From: an uncultured Clostridia bacterium
GTDB taxonomy: Bacteria; Bacillota; Clostridia; TANB77; CAG-508
DNA: 34,409 nucleotides
NCBI GenBank assembly: GCA_934167685.1
Contig: CAKPLQ010000010.1
Coordinates: 1 to 34,409, forward strand
Reading direction: 5' to 3'
The notes under the pieces were generated by a model. The model was not told where the DNA came from and made no database searches. It saw only the letters and a program-made list of their open reading frames with translations. Positions 1 to 11,700 of this stretch are shown piece by piece (position 1 is the first letter of the stretch; every line of letters begins with the position of its first letter). Both the position numbers and the translations under genes were made by a program.

Positions 1-114
1 AAACCTAGGCTTTATTTTGATGAAAACGAAAATAAAGTAAAGGGAAGATGCAAATTAAAACCATACAAATCTTATTTCGCATTTGAAGTAAGAGAAGATG
101 ATGGAAAAGTTTAA
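1..114 (+). CDS. C-terminal fragment of an unrecognised protein
   Basis: Frame 1 is open from the first base to a TAA at 112-114, giving 37 residues that start KPRLYFDENENK and end EVREDDGKV. The gene begins outside the window. The stop lies directly against the ribosome site AAGGAGGG of the next gene, so the two are probably co-transcribed, together with the VirD4 gene. The fragment is basic and soluble-looking, with no membrane segment. I do not recognise the family; only its place at the head of a conjugation-related gene run suggests a role in the same element. Confidence 0.55.
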   Translation, partial: KPRLYFDENENKVKGRCKLKPYKSYFAFEVREDDGKV

Positions 115-129
115 GGAGGGCAATTTACT

Positions 130-402
130 ATGGTAAATAGCACAGTAAATGGTAAAAAAATAGGAGACGGAGCAGGTAAGGATGATAAAATAACATTAAC
201 TTACTATGCAATGGGTAAAGAACCTGATCAGAAGAAAAAGATGGGAGTAATGGAAAATAAGAAGCAACCATCAATATCTTTAATAGAATCATTAAGAAAA
301 AATGGACAAATTATCGAAGAAACAAGTGAATTTGTTGTTATTAAAGCATATCCAGGAACAAACCCTAATAAAGAAAAACATAGTGAAGATTTAACACATT
401 AA
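130..402 (+). CDS. Small protein of unknown function upstream of the VirD4 gene
   Basis: This 90-residue ORF has a strong ribosome site (AAGGAGGG, ending about 9 bases before the ATG) and sits 15 bases after the preceding stop and 33 bases before the coupling-protein gene, so an operon is likely. The protein is hydrophilic, rich in Lys, Gly and Asn, and has no signal peptide or membrane segment. The middle (about residues 45-75, with PSISLIESLRKNG and FVVIKAYPG) looks like a small folded core between flexible ends. I do not recognise the family. Its position suggests an accessory protein of the same mobile element, but nothing in the sequence proves that. Confidence 0.6.
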   Translation: MVNSTVNGKKIGDGAGKDDKITLTYYAMGKEPDQKKKMGVMENKKQPSISLIESLRKNGQIIEETSEFVVIKAYPGTNPNKEKHSEDLTH

Positions 403-435
403 TACAATTCAAACCAAAGAGAAGGTGATTTATAT

Positions 436-2466
436 ATGAATTACAAAGTAGAAGGGGCAATCAGAAAAAATAAAAAATATTTCATATTATTCGCAATACT
501 ATGGCTATTTATAGCCATAGTATTAATTGTGCCTATAGTATTAGCATATAATATGCCAGCACCAGAAGGAAGTAGTGCAGGAGCATTAGAAATATTTGTA
601 GAGGCGATGAAAAATCCACTTAAAGGTTTGGCAGTCATTGTTCAAAACGGATATATTGGAGCATATGGCAAAACTTTAGGCGGTTTTTCAATAATATTTG
701 CAATATTTTTTATAGTAGGAATTGCAAGGTCAGCTCCCAAGAATGAATATACAGATTTTGAACATGGTTCAAGTGATTGGAGCAAAAACGGAGAACAGTA
801 TGCAGTTTTAAGCAATAAAAAAGGAATTATATTAGCCGAAAATAATTATTTACCAGTAGATAAAAGAGGAAACGTAAATGTATTAGTAGTCGGAGGTTCT
901 GGTTCTGGTAAATCTGCATCATATTCAATACCTAATGCATATCAATTGCTAGGCTCATACGTATTTACAGACCCTAAAGGGGAGTTGTATGATAAAACAG
1001 CAGGATATTTAAAAGCTCATGGGTATGAAGTAAAAGTATTAAATTTAGTAAAACCGCAAAATAGTGATGGGTATAATCCATTAATGCATATTTCATCAGA
1101 AATAGATGTAGATGTTATCGCAAATACAATTGTAAAAGGACAAAAAACTGGAGATGGTGGTGCAGACCCATTCTGGGATGATTCAGCAGAGATGTTACTA
1201 AAGGCATTAATATATTATTTAATGGCAACAAGACCAGAAGAAGAACAGAACTTGGCGAGTTGTGCAGAGTTGGTTAGAGCAGCAAATACAAATGGCGGAA
1301 GTAACTTACTTACAGAATTAATTAGCAAACTTCCATATGACCATCCAGCGAGAATGAATTATAAGTCTATTGAGATTGCGCCAGAAAAAACATATAGTTC
1401 TATATTAAGTACATTGCAATCAAAATTAGGAAAATTTGATTCAAAAGAAATTGCAGAATTAACATCAACAGATACAATTAACTTTAATGAAATTGGAAAT
1501 AAGAAAACAGCAGTATATGTAATATCTTCAGATACGCATACAGCATATGACTTTTTATTAACTATATTTTTCTCACAGATGATACAACAACTATATAATT
1601 ATGCCGATGATAACGGAGGAGCTTTAAAAGTTCCAACATATTTTATATTAGACGAGTTTGCAAATATAGGAAAAATACCAGACTTTGATAAAAAAATCTC
1701 TACATCAAGAAGTAGAAAAATATCATTTAGTGTAATCTTACAGAATTTAGACCAATTAGAGGCAATATATGAAAAGTCATATGAAACAATTATTGGTAAC
1801 TGTGATACACATGTATTTTTAGGAAGTAACTCATATAAAACAGTTGAATATTTCTCTAAAGCTTTAGGAGAGAAAACAATAGAAAGAGATAGTATATCAA
1901 TAAATAAAGACAGACAATATATGAGAACGGGTATGAGTAAATCAGACCAGATAATGGCCAGAGCATTAATGACACCAGATGAATTAAGAAGAATGGATAA
2001 TGATTTATGTATTATTTTTGAAAAAGGAATAAAACCAGTTAAAGCTAACAAATTCTATTATTTCAAACACAGAAATATGGCAACGGCTTTAGATAAAGTT
2101 AAAATTAGTCATAATGATATTGAGGAAATTGATAGAGGTGTATGGAGAAAATTCAATCCATATAATCCTTGGGTAGAAGATAAGTCTGATAAAGAAGTGC
2201 AAAATTTAAAAGTAGAATCTTTAGATGATTTATTTGATGATGAAAAACAAGAAGAGAAGTCAAAGGTAGAATCAACAGTTATGGCTTCAGAAGCAAAGCC
2301 ACATGAAAATACTAATAAGGTTCAATCTTTAGATGATATGTTTGAGGATGTATCAACAACAGAAGAAAATGAGCCAGTAAATATTGAACAAGAAGAAGAT
2401 TCATATGATTTACAAAAAGAACTTGAGGCTAAGTTTGATGAATTATTTGGTCCTATGGATGATTAG
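436..2466 (+). CDS. VirD4/TraG-family type IV secretion coupling protein
   Basis: This 676-residue protein is a conjugation coupling ATPase, the membrane receptor that hands the relaxase-DNA complex to a type IV secretion channel. Two membrane segments lie at about residues 14-37 and 82-97. The Walker A motif GGSGSGKS is at 153-160 and the Walker B motif ILDEFANIGKIPDF has its Asp-Glu at 406-407; this extended form is typical of VirD4/TraG. The segment IIGNCDTHVFLGSN (about 455-468) also fits the family. The C-terminal 90 residues are acidic, probably disordered, and repeat a short motif: SLDDLF, SLDDMF, then FDELF at the very end. The ribosome site AAGGTG precedes the ATG at 436. No other secretion gene is downstream in the window, so this is either the end of a larger transfer operon or a remnant. 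Confidence 0.93.
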   Translation: MNYKVEGAIRKNKKYFILFAILWLFIAIVLIVPIVLAYNMPAPEGSSAGALEIFVEAMKNPLKGLAVIVQNGYIGAYGKTLGGFSIIFAIFFIVGIARSAPKNEYTDFEHGSSDWSKNGEQYAVLSNKKGIILAENNYLPVDKRGNVNVLVVGGSGSGKSASYSIPNAYQLLGSYVFTDPKGELYDKTAGYLKAHGYEVKVLNLVKPQNSDGYNPLMHISSEIDVDVIANTIVKGQKTGDGGADPFWDDSAEMLLKALIYYLMATRPEEEQNLASCAELVRAANTNGGSNLLTELISKLPYDHPARMNYKSIEIAPEKTYSSILSTLQSKLGKFDSKEIAELTSTDTINFNEIGNKKTAVYVISSDTHTAYDFLLTIFFSQMIQQLYNYADDNGGALKVPTYFILDEFANIGKIPDFDKKISTSRSRKISFSVILQNLDQLEAIYEKSYETIIGNCDTHVFLGSNSYKTVEYFSKALGEKTIERDSISINKDRQYMRTGMSKSDQIMARALMTPDELRRMDNDLCIIFEKGIKPVKANKFYYFKHRNMATALDKVKISHNDIEEIDRGVWRKFNPYNPWVEDKSDKEVQNLKVESLDDLFDDEKQEEKSKVESTVMASEAKPHENTNKVQSLDDMFEDVSTTEENEPVNIEQEEDSYDLQKELEAKFDELFGPMDD

Positions 2467-2492
2467 AAAGACAGGGAAACCTGTCTTTTTTT
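2467..2492 (+). terminator. Rho-independent terminator after the VirD4 gene
   Basis: A perfect 9-bp stem (AAAGACAGG with CCTGTCTTT) closes a GAAA tetraloop and runs into a T tract. It starts one base after the stop codon and separates the coupling-protein operon from the giant surface-protein gene. Confidence 0.93.
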
Positions 2493-2713
2493 GGGTCTTT
2501 TCTAAACCGCGTTTCCCTAGAGAAAATGATAATATGTGACAAAAATAAGTATAAAATGTAATCAAAAAGATAAGAAAATGTAAAAAAATGGTGAAAAATG
2601 AGGGACCGTAATAAGTCAGGTAAACCCAACGAATTCAGGCTATTTACTAAAGAAGTAAATATATTTATTATATATATATATTATTTATTTATATAGCAAA
2701 TGGGGGAATAAAA
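2493..2713 (+). promoter_or_regulatory. Leader region of the giant surface protein, with candidate promoter and palindrome
   Basis: This 221-base gap has no convincing ORF. It contains a perfect inverted repeat, TATTTACT (2641-2648) and AGTAAATA (2654-2661), with a 5-base spacer. A candidate promoter overlaps it: TTTACT (2643-2648), 17 bases, TATTAT (2666-2671), followed by an alternating TA run. The ribosome site GGGGG is at 2702-2706. The overlap of the palindrome with the -35 would suit an operator, but no factor can be named. I compared the sequence by eye with c-di-GMP riboswitches, which often precede clostridial adhesins, and could not match either class. Confidence 0.35.
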
Positions 2714-5700
2714 ATGTTTAACTTTAAGAAAAAAGAAGAATCGCCATATTGGGGGTCAAATGGAGTAAAAGGACTAAAAGATGAAAAGACACCAGAAACA
2801 AAAAGAATAGTGTTTTTGAGTGTGGTGATTGTAATAACTCTTATTGCAATAATCATGTGTATTGTAAAACTAGTGCAAGAACCTGAAAAGAGAAATAGCA
2901 TAGAAACATCAGAGATTGCGCGTTCAATGACATATGATAAAGTAAATACAGGAGAAGAAGCAGTAAATGGAACAGATAATGTTAAGTTTGATGCATTCTT
3001 TTTACGTGACTTAGATGGTGACGGATATGCAGAGGGTATTAGAGGAACATGTAAAGAAGTTGGAAAAGAAGATACTTTATACATGGAATTAAATGTTCAA
3101 ACTGCGGGAGTGTTAAAAGATGCAAAAATCGCATTAAATGGAAAAAACTTTTATTTACAAACAGCATTACCAAAAGACCAACAATTAAAAGAAAATTATA
3201 TAAGTAATAATACAAAAATTTTAGAGTTCAACGAAATTTCTAATGGAACTCAAAAATTAATAACAGGAGTTGTTAGAAGTGGAGATTATACATATTCTTC
3301 TGGAAAAACTCAAGCAATAGGAAATGATATAAATAAATATAGTGTAGAAGACAATTCTGTAACATTAATGGGAACATATGTAACAGACGAAGGAGAAGAA
3401 ATAGCAATAAGTAAGACAGTTCCATTTACAGTGGATTGGTATGGAAAGACAAGTGCAAGTATATATTCAACCTATCAAACTCAACAAGTAGAAGAAGCAA
3501 TAGATACAGAAAAGAATACATTTACAATGAATTTTGATATTACTACTAGTGAGGATTTAAAGCAATTGATATTAAGCAAGTTAGCAGTAAGTGGAACAAT
3601 TCCTAGTTTAAATGGATATGACGCAACAGAAGTAAGATTGCTAAATAACACAGATGCGTTTAATTATGATGAAGAAACAAAAGAATTTTCAATAGAAAAA
3701 CAAGCAGTGACTGATGAAAATGGAATAGTAACAAGTTCGATTTCAAGAAATAATACATACAAAGTACAAGTGGTATATCCACTAGAAGCATACCAAAGCA
3801 TCGGAGCAACAGAAGTAAGCATAAGTATACCAATACAAGCATATTACGAAGGCTATAACAATCCAAATAAAGAATTTAGTAACCCATATAAATCAAATGT
3901 TGTAAGAACAACAATTGTTAAATACTTTAGAAATCCATCTGAAACGCAATCAAACTTTTCGGTGACTGTAGGTGAATATATAAATTCTCCATATTGGAGT
4001 AATGTTGTTAAGAAAAATAAACCATTAAGATTATATAATGGAAAATCTGCAAAAGAAACTAATGATGTATATACAGTAACTTGGAGAGCATATGTAGGAA
4101 CAACGGAATCTACAGATTCATTGATTTTAAAAGAAAATGTAACAGATAGTTTTATAAAAAATAATGGTTCAGAAGAAAGTATGGATGGAATTACAAATTA
4201 CAAAGGAATTTATTTTGGTAATATAAAAAACATGTTGGGAGAAGATGGATATATCAAAGTATATGATGATGAAACAGATGAATTGCTTGAAACCTTTGAT
4301 AAAACAAATGTAAATAAATATTCAAGGAGTAATCCATATAAGTATGAAAAACTGATAAAGAAAATTAGGATAGAAACAAGTAGTACAACAAAAGATACAA
4401 GTTTGTATATTTATCATGTAAAAGAATTAGATGATGATGCAATTATAGAAAAATACGAAAGAGAAGAGTTTGACAATTTGCAATATATCAAATCTGAATT
4501 AAATGCATACAGAGGAAATTCTCAAGTAAAGGTTTCTAACAAAGCTAGATATATATCTTCTATGTCAATTGCAGATATTGAATTAAGCAAAGATATATTA
4601 TCAACCCAAGAAACTGAAAAAAATTTAAAAATGTTTATAAGAACTCAGTGCAGTGAAGAAAGAAATCTTGAGAAATGGACAAATGGAACATTTTTGGTAA
4701 AATTGCCAGAAGAAATATTAGATGTTGAAATAAGTGATATTTCTATAAATGATGGAGAAGTAAAAATAACAAATTATGAAGTAATTGAACAAAGTGGAAA
4801 TAAATTTATAAAAGTAACAACAAAAAATGATAATGAAGTAGATTATATTATAACACTTAACTTGAATATTACACCAAACCCAAGAGAGGCATCTGTGACA
4901 AAAAATATAGAACTATATGCAAGTAACGAAAATGCGAATGATTATTATTACAAAGAAAAAGATATTTATGATGTAAATAACAATTTAAATACAACCGAAG
5001 ATATAAATAAAACAACTAAAGCAATTACTTTTGTTGCACCAAGTTCTTTATTAACAAACCAAATAGCAAGTGATTATGATGAAAAAGGAAATACAGTTAT
5101 TTCTCCACAAATTGCAGAAATAAAACCTCAGATAGCAACTGTAGACCAAGAAATGGAAGAGAAAACTGCTAAAGTAGGAGTAGTAATAAGAAATAATTAT
5201 TCAAATACAATTAGTGAAATTACAATACTAGGAAAAATACCTTTTGAAGGGAATACTTATACTTTAACAGGTAATGATTTAGGTTCACAATTTACAACAA
5301 AGATGATAAATGCAGGAATTCAGTTACCAGAACAGGTTATTAATGTGGCTAAAGTATATTATTCAGAAAATGAGAATCCAAGTAAAGATTTAACTGATGA
5401 ATCAAATGGTTGGAAAACTGCAGAACAAGTGGAAAATTGGGACAATATAAAAACATATATAATAGACTTAAGTTCATATGTGATGCCACAAGGTGAAGAA
5501 TTAATATTTAATTATATTATAAAAATTCCTAATGGAATAGATTATAACAAAGTGGCATATAGTCATCATGGTGTGTATTTTAGTTTAGATACAACAGAAG
5601 GAAAATATCAAACTCAAACACAATCAAATAAAATTGGATTTAAAATTGCAGAAAAATATGACTTGCAATTTACTAAATATCAAGTAAATAAAGATAAAGT

Positions 5701-8700
5701 AGTTCCTGGAGCAACTTATAAAATTACGGGAGATGGAGAAACAGAAGGAAAAACAGCTACAACTGATGAAAATGGAGTTTTAATATTTAAAAATTTATAT
5801 GTTGAAAAAGCGTATATAATAGAAGAAATAAAATCTCCTTTAAACTATGAATTAAATACAGACACTATCAAAATTATAGGACATGTTGAAAATAATACAT
5901 TAAATATTGAAAAACTTCAGGGAACTGTAAAAGATGATGTTATTAATGTTGAGAAAAAACAGGACGAAAATTATAAAGTTGTATTTAAAGTTGAAGATGA
6001 AATTAAAGCAAGTTTAAAAATTGCAAAAAAACAAAGAGGAACAGATACCGCAATAAAAGGTGCAAGATTTAAAATAACCGGAAATGGACTACCAGCAAAT
6101 GGTAGAATAGTATCTACTAATAGCAAAGGGATAATAGAGACAAATGGATTGAAAATAAATGTTACATATGATTTGGCTGAATTAAGTGTAAAAGATTACT
6201 ATTTAGCAGACCCTATAAAGTTTAAAATAGTAAATAATGGTGGAAATTATGAACTACAAATATTAAGAGGTTCTACTAGAGAGGATAGTATAACATATGA
6301 AAATGATATTCCAGTTATTAATTTAACAATTGATGACGATAAAATTCCAACATATGATTTGGAGATTGTAAAAATTAAAAAGACAATTGATGTAAATGTA
6401 AGTGATAAGAAAGGCGAGAATGGTGATTCTACAGAAAACGTTACATATTTACAAGGCGCAAAATTTAATTTATATAAAGATGAGAAGAAGATTGGAACAT
6501 TTGAAACTGGTGCAGATGGAAAATTTATAATAACTGATTTGTACCAGTATATAGATAAAAAGAATGAAAAGGCAACATATACATTAAAGGAAACTTCTGC
6601 TCCAGATGGATATGCGAAAGTAAAAGATATTACTTTTAAGGTTCAAGCAGAAGATGGAACATTGAAATTTATTAATATAGATAATGATGAGGCACAATAT
6701 ACAGTTAACGATAATATAGTTACTTTGACTATTGCTGATAGTCCATCTTTTAAATTGATTAAGAAAGATGGCGAAACTGGTGAATTGTTGGCTAATGTTA
6801 AGTTTGCAATTTATAGTACAGATAATGGACAAAAGCCTGCTACTAACGGCAAAGGTGAAACTTTAGGTGTTAAAGAAAATATTGATGGTAGAGATTATTA
6901 TGTTTTGAGAACTGATGCTAATGGTGAGATTACTGCTGATTTGCCAGAAGGATATTATAAGGCTATAGAACTTCAAGCTCCTGATAAATATGATATTTCA
7001 AACTCTGTTTATTATTTTGGAATTGGTTGTTCTAGCGAGGGAAAAGTTGGACTTAAGGTTGATTGGATAAAGAAGATAGGAGAGCGTTCATCTGATAAGA
7101 TTACATCCGTAAAACAAACGACAGATGGCGGATATATCGTAGCAGGATATTTCTATTCTGTTGAGATAAACTTAGGCAATGGTATTATACTAAAAAATAA
7201 TAATGATTTTTATAGTAATGGGATGCTGATAAAATATAATGAAAAAGGAGAGGCGGAATGGACCAAGTATATAGAAGGAAGTGGCAGTGTTAAAATTAAT
7301 TCTGTAATAGAAGCAAAGAATGGAGGATATATAGTAGGAGGCTGTTTAGAATCTAAAACGATAGACTTAGGTAATGGAGTAACTATAAGTAGTGGTGGAG
7401 ATAATAATGGAATGATAGTAAAGTATAATGCAGAAGGAGAGGCCGAATGGGCAAAGACAATTGGAGGTAAATCAAATAATAGAATTAATTCAATATCTGA
7501 AACGACAGATGGAGGATATATAGTAGGTGGAGAATTTTTATCAAACAATATAAGTCTAGGAAATGGGATAACATTAAGTAATGCTAGGGCAGGTACTGGG
7601 TCAATATATACAAATGGAATGTTAATAAAATATAATACTGAACTTGAGACAGAGTGGGCGAAAGCATTTGGTGGAAATCGATATGCAGCTATCCAATCTG
7701 CTGTAGAAGTATCAAAAGGAGGATATATAGTAGTAGGAGGATTTTCTTCCACTATATTGGATTTAGGAAATGGTGTAACAATAAAGCAAAATCATAATGG
7801 AGATGGCATGATGATAAAATATAATGCAAAAGGAGAAGCAGAATGGGCAAATTCAATAGGAGGATATTTGAATGATATAATTAATTCAGTTGCCGAAACA
7901 ACAGATGGAGGATATATAGTAGGAGGATATTTTAGCAGCCAAAGGCTAGAACTAGGAAATGATATAAAACTAGGTGGAAGAGATGACGGAATGATGATAA
8001 AGTACAACGAAAAAGGAAAAGTTGAATGGGCAAAGGTAATAGGGCAATGTGATGGTGATGAGATAAATTCTATAGCAGAAACGACAGATGGAGGATATAT
8101 AATAGGAGGACAGTTTAAATATATAAGAAATGGAGAGACATTAATTATCAATGATTCTAATATGGGAACAATAATAAAAATTTCTAGTGTAGAAGTGGCT
8201 AATGCAAATTTCTTAAATTGGAAAAGAATTGCAGAGGATTCAGACAGTGAAATTAATTCAATTGTAGGAACAAAAGATGAAGGATATATAGTAGGAGGAA
8301 GTTTTTATGGCAAAAGTGTAAATTTAGAAAATGAAATAAAATTGAAGAGCAATGGTTCTTGTAATGGAATGATAATAAAGTATGACTCAAGAAGAAAAAT
8401 AGAAATGGCAAAGGTAATTGGTGGAAATAAGGAAGATAGAGTTAAAGGTGTTAAAGAAACAGCGGATGGAGGGTATATAGTAATAGGAGATTTTAATTCT
8501 AGTACTATAGATTTAGGCAATGGAGTGATATTAAAGAATACTGGAAATTCGGATGGAATGATAATAAAATATGATGAAAATTTAGAGGTAGAATGGGCAA
8601 AAACAATAGGAGGAGATGAAGATGAGCAAATTACTTCAATAACTCCAACTATAGATGGAGGATATGTATTAATAGGAAGTTTCGAATCTCAGAATATAGA

Positions 8701-11700
8701 TTTAGAAAATGGAGTTACATTAAATAAGAATAATTTTGAGTCTGCTGAAATGATAATAAAATATAATTCGAAAGGAGAAATTGAGTGGGCAAAAACTGTA
8801 CTAGGAGAATCAACTTATGATGAAATTAACTCAGTGGTGGAAACAGATGATGGAAAATATGTAATAGGAGGAAGTTTTAAATCTAATACACTAGATTTGG
8901 GAAATGGAGTTGTATTAAATAACAATGGTAATTGTAATGGAATGATAATAAAGTATAATTCAAAAGGAGATATTGAAGATACAAAAGTAATAGGAGGAGA
9001 CCAATATGACAATGTTGAATCTATAGCAAAAACGATAGATGGAGGATATATAGTAGGAGGATGTTTTGAATCAAGTGAAATAAATCTGGAAAACGGGATT
9101 ATATTAAATAAAATGGAAGATTATAATACTGTTGGAATGATAATAAAGTATAATGCTGAAGGAAAGGCAGAATGGACTAGAACAATTGGAGGAGATACTG
9201 GAGTTTTTATTACTGCTGTTACTCAAACGACAGATGAAGGATATATAGTAGGAGGTAATTTTTCATCAAGCAATGTAGAATTGGGGAATGGAGTAACTTT
9301 AAGCAAAGATGATGATTTTAGATCAAATGGAATGATAGTAAAGTATAGTGCAAAAGGAAAAGCAGAATGGGCAAAAAGAATAAAAGCAAATACCAGTTAT
9401 ATTACACATATTATAGAAAAAAAAGAAGGAATATATATAGCGGAAGGATATATATCTGCAAATGAGTTGGATTTAGAAAATGGCATAGTATTAAAAAATG
9501 ATGATACAATTGGTGAAATGATTTTTGAAATAAGCGCTAAAATGAGTTCAACAGAAGTTCAAGAATTGGTGATAGAAAACACAAGAAAGAACTTTAGAAT
9601 ATCAACAGAAGTTCAAGAAGTTGAGGGCGCAAAAGGTGGGACTATTTCTGGAGAAAAAAGTTTATCATATGAGACAGTAAAATATGGAGATAGTAATACT
9701 AAAGAAATAAAAATGGTTCCAGATGAAAATTATGAGATAGTAAAAATTACAATCAATGGAGAAGAACAAGAATTTACAGTTAATGAAGATGGAACTTATA
9801 CATTGCCAACAATTAATAACATTACTGAAGATAAACATATAGTTGTAACATATGCTTTAAAAGATAATAAGATTACAATTAAGAAAATTGATTCCGAAAG
9901 TAAACAACCACTTTCTGGTGCAAGATTTACAATAGTTTCAGAATCATATAGCACAGAGGTAGAAACAAATAAACAAGGACAAGCAATAACAAATATACCA
10001 TTTGGTAAATATACGATTACGGAAACACAAGCTCCAGAAGGATATGAGCTAAATGAAACACCTATTGAAATTGAATTTACTGCAGATGGAAGTCATGAAT
10101 TTACAATAGAAAACAAAAAATTAGCAAAGATAATAGTACATCATGTAATAAAAGGAACAAATACAAAATTAGCCGAAGATGAAATATATACAGGAAAAGA
10201 AGGCGAAAGTTATACAACAACACCAAAACTAGATTTACAAGGATACACGCTAGAGAAAGACACAGAAGGAAATTATATTATTCCAGAAAATGCAACAGGA
10301 ACATATCAGGCAGGAGAGCAAGAAATAACATATTATTATGTACCACAAAAAATAAAATTGATAGTTCATCATTATATTGAAGGAACAGAAACACCAGTAC
10401 CACTAAATGATGGAACAACGGCTAAAGATGTAATAATGGAAGGAGTAAAAGGAGAAAAATATACAACACAAGCAATAGATGTTGATAATTTGGGAGAGAA
10501 TTATACATTAACAGTAGCCCCAAGAAATGCAACAGGAACATATAATGGTCAAGAAATAATAGTAACATATTATTATGCACAGAGAACAGGAAGAGTAATA
10601 ACACATCATTATATTAGAGGAACTACAACACCAATAAGCAAAGATGTTGAACAAATATTGACTGTTGGAAAAACATATCAGACTAAAGTTGCAGAAAAAA
10701 TTTTACAAAACTTTGAAGTATCACAAATACCAGAAAATGCAACTGGTAAAGTTGTTGAAGGTGATACAATAGTAACATATTATTATCAACCTAAAAAATA
10801 TGAATATACAGTTGAATATTACTTCGAGGGAGAAAAAGATGAGGCATTAACTGATAAGTTGCAGGCAGAGTATGGAAGTGAAATAAGTACATATAAAGAT
10901 AAGGTAAAAGCAAGATATCAATTTTATAAATCTGAAAATTTACCATTAACAATAACATCTAATATTGAAACAAATATAATTAAAATATATTATAAGAAAG
11001 TCGCTTATGATATAACAACAGCAGTTGATGGAACAGGAGGGGCAATATCTGGACAGGGAGAGCAACCATATGAATTTGTGTATGCTAAGCAGAATTCGCA
11101 TAAAGATATTGTAATAACACCAGATAAAGGATATGCAATAAAAGACATAACAATAAATGGAGAAAAAATTCAATATTCTGAAAATGAAGATGGAACAGTA
11201 AAATTAGCTAAATTTAAAACTGTAATGGAAGATAAGCATGTTGTAGCAACATTTAGAAAATTATTCTCAATTGTAAAACAAGGAGAAGATGAGGATACTC
11301 TATTACCAGGAGCTAAATTTACTATTAAAGACGAGAATGGTAATGACATATTAGATAAAAATGATAATGAAGTAGGAGAAATAGAAACAATTAATGGACA
11401 AAAAATGAAAGTTATAACAACAGATTCAGATGGTAGAATTGATATAGATTTAAAACCGGGCAAGTATATCATAGTGGAAGTTCAGGCTCCAGAAAATTAT
11501 ATTTTGCCAGAAAATGAGGCTGATAGAACTTATATTGTTAAAATAGATAAAGGATTAGAAGAAATAAGAAAATTAAAGAAAAATTGGACAAATTATGTTG
11601 GAAAAATATTAGAAGTACCAGTAGGACCTTCACCAGTCTCTTTAATAGAACCAAACTCTCTTAATGAAAACAATCAATTTGAAACAAACTGTATGAGAGT

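Noticed and set aside
2493..2713. c-di-GMP riboswitch upstream of the adhesin
   Set aside because: By eye the conserved cores of the type I and type II classes are not present.
7210..9012. Minus-strand ORFs encoding repeats like PPTIYPPSVVSATELI
   Set aside because: They are the antisense of the DGGYIVGG propeller repeats; they lack ribosome sites and break wherever the plus-strand repeat pattern changes.
7062..9560. Regularly spaced near-identical 20-bp segments resembling a CRISPR array
   Set aside because: Period is about 190 bp, the repeats are in-frame coding units with conserved protein pattern, and there are no spacers of uniform short length or cas genes.
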